Source: Undaria pinnatifida
Lineage: Eukaryota > Sar > Phaeophyceae > Laminariales > Alariaceae
Direction: 5' to 3'
Length of the DNA: 64,000 nt
Assembly (NCBI GenBank): GCA_012845835.1
Contig: JABAKD010000018.1
Span: 8,595,759 to 8,659,758, forward strand
In this document: positions 22,063 through 32,126 of the stretch, piece after piece
Layout of the letters: each line of letters begins with the position of its first letter
How positions within the stretch are numbered: position 1 is the first letter of the stretch
The notes under the pieces: model-generated
Told to the model about the DNA's origin: nothing
Database searches by the model: none
The model's input: the letters and a program-made list of their open reading frames with translations, nothing else
Position numbers and translations under genes: made by a program

Positions 22063-22544
22063 GTGCGGATATGTCAGATACTCCCAGGGACCGACGGTGA
22101 CCCCCATGTCTTGTTGCACTTTCCCGAAGAATCAGGAAATTCTCTACCCTTTTCCCGTTGTGTTTGCTCGGAATCTCGCCGAGGGAGTTAGCCCGTATAG
22201 AGCCCCCAAATCCCCCTATAGTGAATGCAACTGATTTTGTCCCCCAAAACGGGTTTCAGGTGTCAAGGCGTTAAACCCTACCACGCGAACGGTTCGTTGG
22301 TGGCATTGTATTGTCGACACCTTTCATTCAAGCTACAATAGTGATCCCTCTGCATATGCAAACCGGAAATATCGGCACTGTAGTGGTAACCGGCACTACT
22401 ACGCATACTGCCAATACTGGTGTTTCCCATTTGCACCAAATAATTTCACAGGCACTATTTGATACACACAGCGGGCAACCGGCACTACTCAACTGGAACT
22501 GCAGAGAGACCACTACTGTATCCTAATACTATCTGATACAAAAT

Positions 22545-22690
22545 CCACCTTCTAGACAAGCCATGGTAACAGGTGTCTTCCCTTCTCCCCCCCGGTGCTT
22601 GCCTGCATTTCATCGTGCATAGGGTTCAGCATTCCCATTTTTCAGCTTTTTTAATGCTCGTCGATTTTCATCCAATACGGACTACCTCGA
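22545..22690 (+). repeat. Family I dispersed repeat (intron 9)
   Basis: CTAGACAAGCCATGGTAACA then GGTGTCTTCCCTTCTCCCCC then CATAGGGTTCAGCATTCCC then ATGCTCGTCGATTTTCATCC, matching the copies at 51010 and 56660. Confidence 0.6.
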
Positions 22691-22995
22691 ATGTCAAAAA
22701 TAGTACGGTATCAACTAACTAACATTACTCGGATGGCCAATGAGATAATTGATTTTCGTTTCACCTGTCATATATATTTTTCAGCCCTTTTCATTGCCCC
22801 AAACATCTGCGTAGAAAGACGAGGGCCCTATGTAGTAGTGTAGCCATCCCGGTTAATGCACAGGCGGGCTCAAGGTCACAATAGCAGGCAATCGCTGCGT
22901 GTATGTCCGTGCCGTTACCAGCAGATACAAGATCACGATGTCAGGTGTTGGTTACCGTGCTTATCCGCTCCGTTTTTTCCCGCGCTTGCCGACAG

Positions 22996-23106
22996 GTGTC
23001 CCGGTATACGGCCTCCTCAAGCGACCCCGCGCTACAGAAGAAAACGCTACGCGAGTTTGAGGACATGTTTCTTGCCTTATTGGAAGGTCGAAACCCAACG
23101 TCAGAG
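22996..23106 (+). CDS. PRKDC: DNA-PKcs exon 10
   Basis: Residues 315-351, VSRYTASSSDPALQKKTLRE through LEGRNPTSE. It aligns with human [20 protein letters not shown]. Acceptor GCCGACAG, donor GTACAC, phase 0 at both ends. Confidence 0.85.
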
Positions 23107-23309
23107 GTACACGTCGTTGCGTTGTTGCAAGTTTTTGTTTTATTTCCAATTTTTATTTTTATTTTTTCGATGCTAGGTATTCGTAAGCTCATCTGCCAAA
23201 ACCCTCTTCACCGTCAACCCTCTCACCGCAGCAGTAGGTTCTGCCAATCAGGTTACCAGCCAGCTGTCTGTTCTCTACCGTATTCTTCGCTTCTCTAGAC
23301 CCCCGCTGT

Positions 23310-23597
23310 GTGATACTTGCTACGGTAAAAAGGTGCACCAACCATTGTTTTTGCCTTGTAAGGGTGGTTGCTTGATTAAGGAGCTCTGTACCTCACCCAA
23401 AAACGAGTGACTTGTTAGTAGTGTGGACTAAACCGAAAGTGCAACCCGATGAACAAACATGGTCTAGGTATACAAAAAAGTATTCATATTGGAAAACCAC
23501 AATGGCAGCTTTCCGCCAATTTTTTGTTAGGGAGCTCTGTCATTCAGAAAACATTTTCGCCAGAAAACGGTATACCTCTATCGTAGCACGCGTCAGG
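23310..23597 (-). mobile_element. Family A element, reverse orientation (intron 10)
   Basis: Reverse copy: TTGCTACGGTAAAAAGGTGC at the left and GTATACCTCTATCGTAGCAC then GCGTC at the right, with CAACCCGATGAACAAACATG and GGTCTAGGTATAC between. The right end is one of the best preserved termini of the family. Confidence 0.7.
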
Positions 23598-23659
23598 TGG
23601 TATGTATGTGCTAAGATGCGATACCGCTCCGCGAAACCCAGATTTCCATTCAATCCTCC

Positions 23660-23770
23660 ACGTTGTTTGCTTCCATAAACAACTGAAACTTGTCTTGGTT
23701 CCATTCAAGCCTCCACGTTGTTTTGCTTCCATAAACAACTGAAACTTGTCTTGGTTCCTCTACTGGAAGT
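23660..23770. repeat. tandem duplication of about 60 bp (intron 10)
   Basis: CATTCAATCCTCCACGTTGT then TTGCTTCCATAAACAACTGA then AACTTGTCTTGGTTC appears twice in a row, with a third partial variant CTTTTGATTCCAGAATTGG following. Confidence 0.65.
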
Positions 23771-24002
23771 TGCTTTTGATTCCAGAATTGGAACTTGTTT
23801 TTCTTTCCAATGGACTCGTGTTGAACTTTTTCTGCGGTTAATTTCGCGCGTTTGCCCCGTTTTTTAAGGCGGTGCCAAAAATAGTGCGTTCTGCCTATGG
23901 TAGACTAGACCATACATGCATGTGTTATTGTTATTTGGGGGGGGGGGGCAGGAGAGCACCAAGGCTACACGCCGTGTGCGCACTAGGGTTGAAACGATGT
24001 AA

Positions 24003-24440
24003 AGATACCTGCTACTGTATAGGTGCACCAACCATTGTGTTTTTCTTCTAAGGGTGGCTGCTTGAGGAGCTCTATCCCCTGCCCAAAAACTGATTTGGGT
24101 AAAAATGAAGGTGCAGCTCGATGGACAATCCCATAACCTACTATAGCGTAAAATAAATCCTATCGCGAAACAAGAATTACCTTCCGACGGGTTCGAGTTG
24201 TAAACCCTTTTAGCGCCGCACTCCCGACATGGCGACGAAACGCTTGGAGTTCGACTATTAATATAATATAATAATAATATATAAAAATAGGATAACTTTA
24301 GGAAGTTGGAAATGTCCCACTTTCAGCCCCGCACTCTCGACATGGGGACAAAACAGTTGGAGTTAGAGTTGGAAATGACCCGTCATTTGGAAAATAGTTT
24401 AGCCAACAAGTGCTACCCTCATTGTATCACGCGTCTAAGA
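24003..24440 (-). mobile_element. Family A element, interrupted (intron 10)
   Basis: Begins near GATACCTGCTACTGTATAGG with GCTTGAGGAGCTCTATCCCC and CAGCTCGATGGACAATCCC, and resumes to end at GTATCACGCGTCTAAG. Between lies about 200 bp of unrelated sequence, including an AT run and two copies of a GTTGGAAATG phrase. Confidence 0.5.
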
Positions 24441-24475
24441 GTACATACAATACCACTCTGGTGATACATACAGGA

Positions 24476-24795
24476 ACCCCCCTAAAAAGACGGCTTTATA
24501 GTTTCCGTGCACAGATTGATTGACTACCACCCTGTTGACCCTGGTATGAGCTAGCCTCCCCCCCCCAAACGGTTTTATAGTTTCCATGCACAGATTGAAT
24601 CACATCACCCTGTTGACCCTGGTACAAGCTAGTTCCCCCCCCCAAAAAAAACCTTGCACAGCTTGATTAACATCACTCTGTTGGCCCTGGTACAAGCTAC
24701 TGTAGTCCCCCCATCCCCAAAAACGGTTTTATAGTTTCCGTGCGCAGATTGATTTAACACCACCCTGTTGACCCTGGTACAAGCTAGTGCTAAGG
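24476..24795. repeat. tandem repeat, about 75-80 bp unit, four copies (intron 10)
   Basis: Each copy has ACGGTTTTATAGTTTCCRTG then CRCAGATTGATT then CACCCTGTTGACCCTGGTAC then AAGCTAG and a C-rich run. Copies start near 24490, 24568, 24650 (shortened) and 24723. Confidence 0.8.
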
Positions 24796-25254
24796 GGAGC
24801 CTGGATTAGTAGTCTGTCTTGTCTAGACCTGTGAAACTGACACGCTCGCCACTCTTGTCTCTTACTGGTATGTCGTTTTCCTCGAATGCTGAAAATAGCT
24901 ACTGACCAAAAAACAATTAGTTAATCAATGCAATACGTTCTCCCAGAATGACATAAAATAGGTACTGCTTCACCGCGTTACAACCCTACTGATGACGGTG
25001 TTTTCACAACACAGAAGCTCATTTTTTCCATGTAATCTACGCCCCGTGGTCACCATAAAACGTTGAAAAATACACCAGGCGCTAAGGGCCGTTCCCTGGC
25101 CGAACTAATAAAATACCGATTCCTGACCAGAGTCACGATTCTTAACTTTTGAAATCATTAAAAATCACGTTTAAAACACACACAATGTTTTTGTCTGGAA
25201 TCCTGAAATCGTTTTTTATGGAAAGTTTCAAACTTGTGTTCTGTAGGATACGCA

Positions 25255-25645
25255 CAACCATGCCCGGGGTATTTACCCCGGGTATTACCCTACAAATAAC
25301 TTCTGTAAGCTGTGTAGGACATTCATACCCGTACCCGGAACTTCTGGAAGTTCTGTACGACATTCGTGCCCGTACCCGGAACTTCTGGAATTCTGTACGC
25401 CCGTGGCCACAGTACTCGGGGTACGGGGTACAGCTTTTTTATACCGCTCGGAACTTCTGTGAGTTCTGAACGCCCGTGCTACAATACCCGGAACTTCTGG
25501 AAGTTCTGTAAAACTTCCGTACCAGCACCCGGAACTTCTGGAAGATTGTAAGAACCCCATACCCTTACCTGGAACTTCTTTGAGTTCTGTAAGACTGTGG
25601 CACAATACCTCGGGTACGGGTATACGTGTGCACCAATGCCCGCAG
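25255..25645. repeat. minisatellite E, first array (intron 10)
   Basis: About eight units of ACCCGGAACTTCTGKRAGTT then CTGTACGNC plus a variable spacer, 35-45 bp each. The 160-codon minus-strand frame over it (SSGYGYE-type peptides) is a translation of the repeat. Confidence 0.85.
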
Positions 25646-27084
25646 TAGCCGGTACAGATTAGGGTCGAGGTAATTCTGACTTCGTGTCTCGTGTTATGCT
25701 TTCTGACATCATGTCTCGTCCGTCCCGCTGACGCCACACCCCGACGCGAAAGTACATGCAGAACCAAACCCCCTCACACACTCGTATCCGCTCCATCTCT
25801 CTAAAACCATAGCGTATGTGATGTGTATGCATGTGTTCTCAGGTGCTTGAAGTGTTCTATGTTCGTTTTTGCGGTGTTTTAAGTAACGTTTCCATTTGTT
25901 CTTGTACGCTAAAAAAGTTGGAACTCGGTGGACCTTATTGTAAAATAATTGGAATCCGGTGACCTCTTTGTATACTCGTAGTTTTTGTATTAGATAAATG
26001 TAATTATTATAGTATTAATATTAATAGTATGACATGCTCGAAGTATTTTTATTAGGTAAGTGTAACTGTTATAGTATATAGTATGCTCGAAGTACTAGAT
26101 AATTGTAATTATTGTAGTATCGTTGTTGTGATCGGCAATGATTTCTCTTTTGCTTGCTTTTTTTTCTCCGTTGGAAGGGTTTTCGGGCTTGCCATATTAA
26201 TGCTATATTTAAAAAAAAATGAAAAATTCACTCCAGCTGTGAGATCGACCAAAAATGATTTTTTGGTCAAAACTCAGCTTTGCAAGCTTCGTATGATACT
26301 TCGATCGCGCGTGTTACGGGGTGTGTCCCCTCGTGAAGGATACAGGTCGGTCACTCCTCTGCTAATGCCAAGGTCAACAGGACTGAGACTTTCAGCCTTG
26401 TCCTGCGCACGGAAACTGTATAACCCGCATGAGGGGGACTAAACCAGACATATGTAGAATTCGGTATGCATGAAACAATAAGTGTTATAGTGTGAGTTAG
26501 CTTTTGCAGTGGGCTACTTGGGTCTACCGGGTTACGCAAGTTCTTGAGTACTCCCTGTATACGTAGGTCCAGCAGGTCCAGCCCAGGCCTGATGCTCGGT
26601 TTTTTGCTGTCGAGTCATGATGGAACATGCGGTGGACGTCGCTCGCTACTACTTCGAAGTGATCTCTCTTCTGCTTTTGATGTAATGCACAGGCACACTC
26701 ACACACCTGTATTGATCGATTTATCGATTGAAGACCTGCTATATATACAATATGCAGTAGTAATAGTTTATTGCAGAGTTTGGCTCTTGTGCAACAGTGA
26801 GGTGTGGAGATGAAGCTGTGACCGCGGAAGCTGTTTCCCAGGAGGTTGGAAAGGTTCTTGTGAAAATTTGGAACGCAGCACCAACAACATGAACGGGTTT
26901 ATGAACGAAAGCACGAACAACAAAAATGGGCTATAATACAATGGTACATATATGTTGCCAGTATGCGTTATTTACCATAAGTGTATCAGTGCATGCAATA
27001 TGCCAATCGCAGTAATGGAAATGCTTTGACAGTTGTGCATTTTTTTACCAGTCAATTTGTTGGTTTTTCGCCCCTTTGAGGCGG
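25646..27084. other. intron 10, middle part, nothing recognised
   Basis: AT-rich stretch with a duplicated phrase around 25975-26130 (ATAATTGTAATTATTATAGT-like), otherwise without recognised exon, RNA or element. Confidence 0.35.
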
Positions 27085-27290
27085 GTATTTACCCGGGTAT
27101 TACCCGTACCCGGAACTTCTGTGAGTTCTGTACAACCCTACCCGTAGCCGGAACGTCTGTGAGTTCTGTACGACATTCATGCCCGTACCCGAACTTTATA
27201 TTTGCGTTCTATCCGTAGGGTACACACAGAACCATGCCCGGGGTGTTCCCCGGGGTATTATTGTGAGGAAGTAGACTAAAGCACAACAAA
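27085..27290. repeat. minisatellite E, second array (intron 10)
   Basis: Four units of the ACCCGGAACTTCTGTGAGTT motif, flanked on the left by GGCGGGTATTTACCCGGGTA and on the right by CCGGGGTGTTCCCCGGGGTA. Similar GGGGTATTTACCCCGGGTAT opens the first array, so these flanks belong to the repeat. Confidence 0.8.
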
Positions 27291-28050
27291 TGCTTCTCGA
27301 GTTGTTTCATTTTAAACTCGTTTGTCCACTACATTCTCCCCCACTAAACCTGGCATATTTTCCAGGTTATGTCAGGAACCCCGATGAGATACCCAGTATC
27401 CAATGCAACTTTTTCGGTATTGGAGTGACTTGTAATGATCCTATATTACTCTCATCGTTGTTTTTACGTGGTTGAGTTTTACAGGTTCTTGAACGTGAGA
27501 AAATCGCTTTTTTTTTTTTTTTTCTGTGTAAGACTGTGAGAACCGAACCAGCGACCTCACTGTTCATAATCTTGCATCCTGTCTGCGACGCCATTGTGAG
27601 GAAGTAGACAAAAATATTGCACAACAAATGCTACTCGAGTTACTTCCCTCTAAACTCGTTTTCCCACCACATTCCGTGGGCAAGAATCCTACAAAGAACT
27701 TCTGTGAGCTCTGTAGGGCACTCATACCCGTACCCGGAATTTCTATAAGTTCTGTACGCCAGTGCCACAAAGACCGGGGGTACGGGTACAACATTTTTAT
27801 ACCTGCCCGGAACTTCTGTGAGTTCTGTACGCCCGTTCCACAATACCCGGAACTTGTGGAAGCTCTGTAAGACTTTCATACCCGTACCCGGAACGTCTGT
27901 GACTTTTGTATGCCTGCGTCACTATACCGGGAACTTCTGTGAGTTTTGTAACACTTCCATACCCGTACCCGAAACTTCTGGAAGTTCTGTACGACTCCCA
28001 CACCCTTACCCGAAACCAACAAACCCTACAGAACATAACCTGGGAAAAAT
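27260..28050. repeat. minisatellite E, third array, with a 340-bp flank duplication
   Basis: The third array (27685-28020) holds about eight units. A flank with TTGTGAGGAAGTAGACWAAA then GCACAACAAATGCTWCTCGA then GTT occurs at 27262 and again at 27593, so array and flank were duplicated together. Confidence 0.8.
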
Positions 28051-28287
28051 TCCATACCATGAGTATTCAAAATCAGGAGTCTTGACGAAAACGTCTCGAT
28101 TCGTGAGAACGTCGCTTTTTTGTCACAGTTCCTAACATGTGTTTGTGTCGATCAGGATTAACCCTGTCTGGTGTTTCGGTGTGATTCGGTAGGAAACACC
28201 GTACGTATTGTATTGTGCAAACTCCATAATCAGTACGGTTGTGGTGAAAATAGTATACTCCGTATATTATTTTGGTTATTTTGGGAT

Positions 28288-28378
28288 ACCGTACTAGCGG
28301 GCCTAGCTGCGTTCTCACACGCGGTCTCGGCCCTGAACTCGTACGTAGAACCCGCAGACGTCAGAATCCCGAATACGA
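28288..28378 (+). repeat. ghost copy of exon 11 5' part
   Basis: CTAGCGGGCCTAGCTGCGTT then CTCGGCCCTGAACTCGTACG then GCAGACGTCA matches exon 11 at most positions. The acceptor of the copy is destroyed and there is no donor, so it is read as a decayed duplicate lying 235 bp upstream of the functional exon. Confidence 0.8.
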
Positions 28379-28523
28379 AACAAATTTAGTAACCAACCCC
28401 TAGTAAGTTTTGATTTTGGTTATTACCCCCCGTTTCATAAACCAACCCCAGAATAGTTCATTAAAACTGGTGTATAATAAGTGTATCATATATTTTTTCG
28501 GCGTGTTTTCGGTTGTTTTCTAG

Positions 28524-28640
28524 GAAACCACCGTGGCTCTGGCGGGACTAGCTGCGTTCTCGTCCGCCGCCACGGCCCTGAGCTCGTATGGAGAAGCTGC
28601 AGACGTCACCGATCGCCTCTTGGTCTGCTTCGACTCCGCG
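28524..28640 (+). CDS. PRKDC: DNA-PKcs exon 11
   Basis: Residues 352-390, ETTVALAGLAAFSSAATALS through TDRLLVCFDSA. It aligns with human [20 protein letters not shown]. Acceptor GTTTTCTAG, donor GTGAGT, phase 0 at both ends. Confidence 0.9.
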
Positions 28641-29177
28641 GTGAGTACGTCGTGTCTACTGTGTCCCCCCTTTCTGCTGTGTTTGCGATATGTGAATATT
28701 TCTGTGCCGTCGTCTGTGACCACGGAGCTGGTATATTTTTCAGCGTGTGTTTCTTCACATTAGCTCTGTTCTTTCTACCCATCAACATTAGGCAAATCTG
28801 ATTGTCCGTGCCGAGTCTTCATCTTAGAGAGATAGATACACGCTCTGTGGTCACAATCCTCCAATGAAGAATCAGCGCCGGAACTGGGTGTGCAGGATTT
28901 CGATAAGCAGAAAGAACGGTCTAACGCGGAGAACACGCACACACTTGTCAGGTTTTGAAGCGGCGTTTCAGCCACAACGCAAACAGCTCGCAAAATGCAG
29001 CGTTCCGTGTGACACATACTGCTATCAAACCTTTTGGGATCCACGACCAAAAAACGACTATTAACGCCAAAACTAACCCGAAAAACGCGATCGAAACAAT
29101 CGAGATGTTTGGCCTTGTCCGGCGTCTAGCGTGAGCGCGCAGCAAGCAGAACTACTACAGTAGTATCATGTTGCTAG

Positions 29178-29310
29178 TATCCCTCTAGTTGGCGCGCTTG
29201 GATACGATCGGTTTCATGAACGACAATGATTCTGCGTATGAAGACGTCAACACTTTGTACACATGCAGAGGGGTGGGATCCAAAACCCACGGGCGCTCCC
29301 CAAGAGTGAC
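29178..29310 (+). repeat. ghost copy of exon 12 5' part, frame still open
   Basis: CCCTCTAGTTGGCGCGCTTG then GATCGGTTTCATGAACGACA then ATGATTCTGCGTATGAAGAC repeats the exon 12 acceptor and first 130 bases. The copy keeps an acceptor AG and stays open in the exon 12 frame for over 40 codons, so use as an alternative exon cannot be excluded. Confidence 0.75.
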
Positions 29311-29530
29311 TGACCCCTTAACCTTTAGGCTCGGTTATTTTCAGTTGTGCATGAGTTAGTTCAACCTTTTTACTGTTGACAAAAACGTGCTTCAATTCCA
29401 AGCAATTTTTGCCGACAAAAGCGAGTGCAGATCTAAACCCTGAGAAAAACCAGGCACCCTCTCTTAACATCGTAGCATGAACCCAACCCCACCAGCGAAT
29501 AACCCTTTCGAACAACGAAACCCTCTCCAG

Positions 29531-30031
29531 CTGGCGCGTTTGGACACGGTAGGCTTCATGAACGACGACGATTCTGAGGGCGAAGACATGGACTCTTTCG
29601 ACACAGACGGGGGGGGGTTCCAAACCTCCCAGGCGTTGCTCAACAGTGACAAGTCCCTCAAGCTAGAGGCACAGTTCCTACGAACCTTGGCGTGTAGGGC
29701 GGGAGTTCTAGGTGGCGTTTTCGCGAGGACAGGGGTTGCTTCCGCCTCGCCGTTGGAAGCGGGTGTCGAGAATGTGGATGTTGTTCGGGAAGGAGAAGGT
29801 GTTTTGGGGGAGGGGACGCGTTCCGGTGTCCCCGGAGGGGTAGTAGCTTCGGGGCGCCTGGGCGGAGGGGTACCCGGAGATGTGATGAGGCGCTTGCAGG
29901 CCCTCGCGTCGCGGCTGGTGGAGAAATTCGCGTTGCTGAGCTCCAAGGATCGGAGCTTGGTGTGTTCCGGACTGTGTCAGCTGTGGCTGGCGCTCTCCGG
30001 ACCGGGTCAGGGAGACAGCCTTTCTCGTGTG
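29531..30031 (+). CDS. PRKDC: DNA-PKcs exon 12
   Basis: Residues 391-557. It opens LARLDTVGFMNDDDSEGEDM, an acidic insert not seen in human, then EAQFLRTLACRAGVLGGVF, a Gly/Val-rich linker, then MRRLQALASRLVEKFALLSS and LVCSGLCQLWLALSG. The flanking parts match human SFLQSVASVLLYL and MQLVCCRAIVKVFLALA. Acceptor CCTCTCCAG, donor GTAAGA, phase 0 at both ends. Confidence 0.9.
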
Positions 30032-30678
30032 GTAAGAAGCCTCTTCGTGTAGTTATCTGACCGCGGGTGTCGCGTGTTCCTCAGCCGGGGTTTTATTCGT
30101 TTTTCTTCACGTTTGACGGTAAAAATCTCCTCCTTGTCGCCCAGAGTTACGTGAATGCAAGGCGAGCGCTTCAGAAAGGCGGCTGTGTGAGTGACACACT
30201 ATCAAGAGTACGACTTAGATCTTTAATATTCCCCTCCACTTTCAAGTGGTTTGCCCCCATATCGGAGGTGGAGTTCTACAGTTAAGAGGGCGGGGGCTAA
30301 AGCAATGGGTCCCAAACTATGGTGCCGTTGTTGGGTAATTGTGATCGAGAGGATGACTGATCATCTTTGAAAGTTATTTATGATGATACATGTAGTTCCT
30401 TTGAGAGCAGCAATTGCTCCTGCTGCACCTCTTCAACACATAGTGTAAGCTGCTATGAACATTAGCTGTAAAGAACATTACTTTTACGAGGGGCAAGAAC
30501 GTTCCCGCATACATCTCATTTTGTTGCTGTGGGTTTGTGGCCCAGCTACTACTGCAAAAATTATATCATACTTCTACCACGTAGTTTGTTCCGCAAAAAT
30601 CAGATGCAGTTCTATATGAGTTAAGATGCGCCAGCGTGTCCTCGCCCCATTTTGTCGCCCGCTATGATATTTTTTAAG
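30032..30678. other. intron 12, nothing recognised
   Basis: No repeat or exon recognised. A weak echo of the exon 13 start (CGCTTCAGAAAGGCGGCTGT) occurs near 30168 but is too short to call. Confidence 0.4.
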
Positions 30679-31049
30679 CTTGCCGTGGTGGTCCAGAAAG
30701 GCGTATATCTGGCCGGTACGATGGAACTCCCAGAAGGCAGTAGCGGGGGGGGCTCATCATCCCCTGCTAACGCTAGTTGGGCCGCTCCTGTCGACCCCGA
30801 GACCGGAGACGCTGACACGCGGTTTTGCTTCATCTACGCGGAATTGTGGAGGCGTGTTATCGGCCCAACCTTGGTAGATTTGGAGTTCCTGCAAGCGTGG
30901 ACGGCGGGGGGAAGGGAACTTGGGGTGGCGGTTTTGTACCGTGAGAGGGTTGCGCCAGATGTTTATGACGCTGTTTTGGGCGCCGTGCTGACGGCGGTGA
31001 AGAGGCTGGATCTACGGTATACGTACGATACTCCGGAGGGTGGGAGCAG
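30679..31049 (+). CDS. PRKDC: DNA-PKcs exon 13
   Basis: Residues 558-681: LAVVVQKGVYLAGTMELPEG, a Gly/Ser insert, DTRFCFIYAELWRRVIGP, then APDVYDAVLGAVLTAVKRLD. It matches human STVVHQGLIRIC, YKDYVDLFRHLL and YDEFVKSVLKIVEKLDL in order. The acceptor is TTTTTTAAG; the donor after GGGAGCAG is GTACGA (phase 2). An acceptor at GGTCCAG ten codons in would also keep the frame. Confidence 0.85.
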
Positions 31050-31534
31050 GTACGAGCGATTCGGTTTCCGTTGGTTTGATTTGTTTGTTCTTTGAGAAAG
31101 TTTCTGAGTGATCGATTTGAAGCAAGCTCGCGCTGCACATAAAGCATTTTGTATGGTCCTTAGTGATTAGTGGGACATTTTGTACAACAGGCGGGGACGT
31201 GACATGCGTACAAGGTCATGCCAAGAGCAAGCAGTGTGTGCAGTACTGAGTTCAATCGACACAACACCAATACGTGGAGGTGTGGTGACCGTGTAGCTTC
31301 CATTACCCATCCGCCGCATTATTTCGCAATAAAAGTCGCGCCATTTGCGCAAACCCCAAGTGCGTTGGCCTTGGTTGTGCGCACGCGCGGATGGCATGCT
31401 CGTTAAAACCTTAGTGCTCCGAATTGCTCGTTTGACACAGGCCAATCCCTCTGCACAGAACGGACCAGAACATGTTTCTCAACCTGGTCTCCTTCTGCCA
31501 AGACCTTCTCCCCACGTAAGCATGGTTACTACCG

Positions 31535-31670
31535 CGGGCGCGTGCTACGGTAGGGGCACTGTAGCACATTTTGGTTAAACCTTTCTGATGGCCGGGGCGG
31601 GGGTCCTCAAGTACGGAGCTACCCAAAATCGTTGGAGCACTCGCACCATTTTTGTGTTGTTCTTTGATTG
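31535..31670 (+). mobile_element. Family A element, truncated (intron 13)
   Basis: GGGCGCGTGCTACGGTAGGG then CTGTAGCACATTTTGGTTAA then GGGGTCCTCAAGTACGGAG then AAAATCGTTGGAGCACTCGC. It stops about 90 bp before the exon 14 acceptor, lacking the right half. Confidence 0.6.
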
Positions 31671-31757
31671 TTATAACAATTTTACCGCGGTGATGGTACC
31701 GAGGACAGCCCTGAGAAAACTCCACCACCCACGAATCTCCTCGGGCTCGTACAACAG

Positions 31758-31956
31758 GTCTCGGCCAGACCTCCTCCTGGAGTGGGTGCCTCTCCTCTGC
31801 CCTGAACTGGTGAAGCGTTCCTTGGAACGGCCCCTGGTCAGCGGGTTCTACCGTCTGGTGACGCTGGTTTTCCGCGAGACCGCTCGTGCGGGGTACTTCG
31901 ATCCCCCTTCCCTCTCCAATGCAGGCGCTTCCATGGGCAGCGCCGATGACAGCAAG
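31758..31956 (+). CDS. PRKDC: DNA-PKcs exon 14
   Basis: Residues 681-747, SRPDLLLEWVPLLCPELVKR then LVSGFYRLVTLVFRETARAG then YFDPPSLSN. This is one of the strongest matches: human [20 protein letters not shown] then YFEGVSPKSL. Acceptor GTACAACAG, donor GTATAT, phase 2 in and 0 out. Confidence 0.93.
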
Positions 31957-32049
31957 GTATATTTTCTGGTAATTTTCCGGTAGTTTGCCGGAAGGCGTGT
32001 ACGAATGGCCATTAATAGTCGCCTTGGAAGGTTTTTGACATCAAGTTTA

Positions 32050-32084
32050 TTGGGTACTTCGACCCCCTCCCCTCTTCAACGCAG
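32050..32084 (+). repeat. ghost copy of exon 14 acting as acceptor of exon 15
   Basis: TTGGGTACTTCGACCCCCTC then CCCTCTTCAACGCAG repeats the exon 14 internal sequence TGCGGGGTACTTCGATCCCC then CTTCCCTCTCCAATGCAG. In exon 14 that stretch is coding; in the copy its pyrimidines and CAG serve as the tract and acceptor of exon 15. Confidence 0.6.
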
Positions 32085-32126
32085 ACGCCGACTGACTGCT
32101 TGCCGTGTCTGATGCATGTTCTCTAC
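32085..32126 (+). CDS. PRKDC: DNA-PKcs exon 15 (micro-exon)
   Basis: Residues 748-761, TPTDCLPCLMHVLY. Joined directly to exon 16 it aligns without gaps to human [20 protein letters not shown] (Cys over Cys, then AVRI over AVKM). Donor GTAGCC, phase 0 at both ends. The short length and weak donor keep confidence moderate. Confidence 0.55.

Noticed and set aside
23177-23298. Candidate exon after TTCGATGCTAG reading VFVSSSAKTLFTV
   Set aside because: Splicing exon 10 directly to 28524 gives a continuous match to the human block; this segment matches nothing and runs into a Family A element.
25285-25767. 160-codon minus-strand frame with SSGYGYE-like repeats
   Set aside because: It is a direct translation of minisatellite E and has no independent coding signal.
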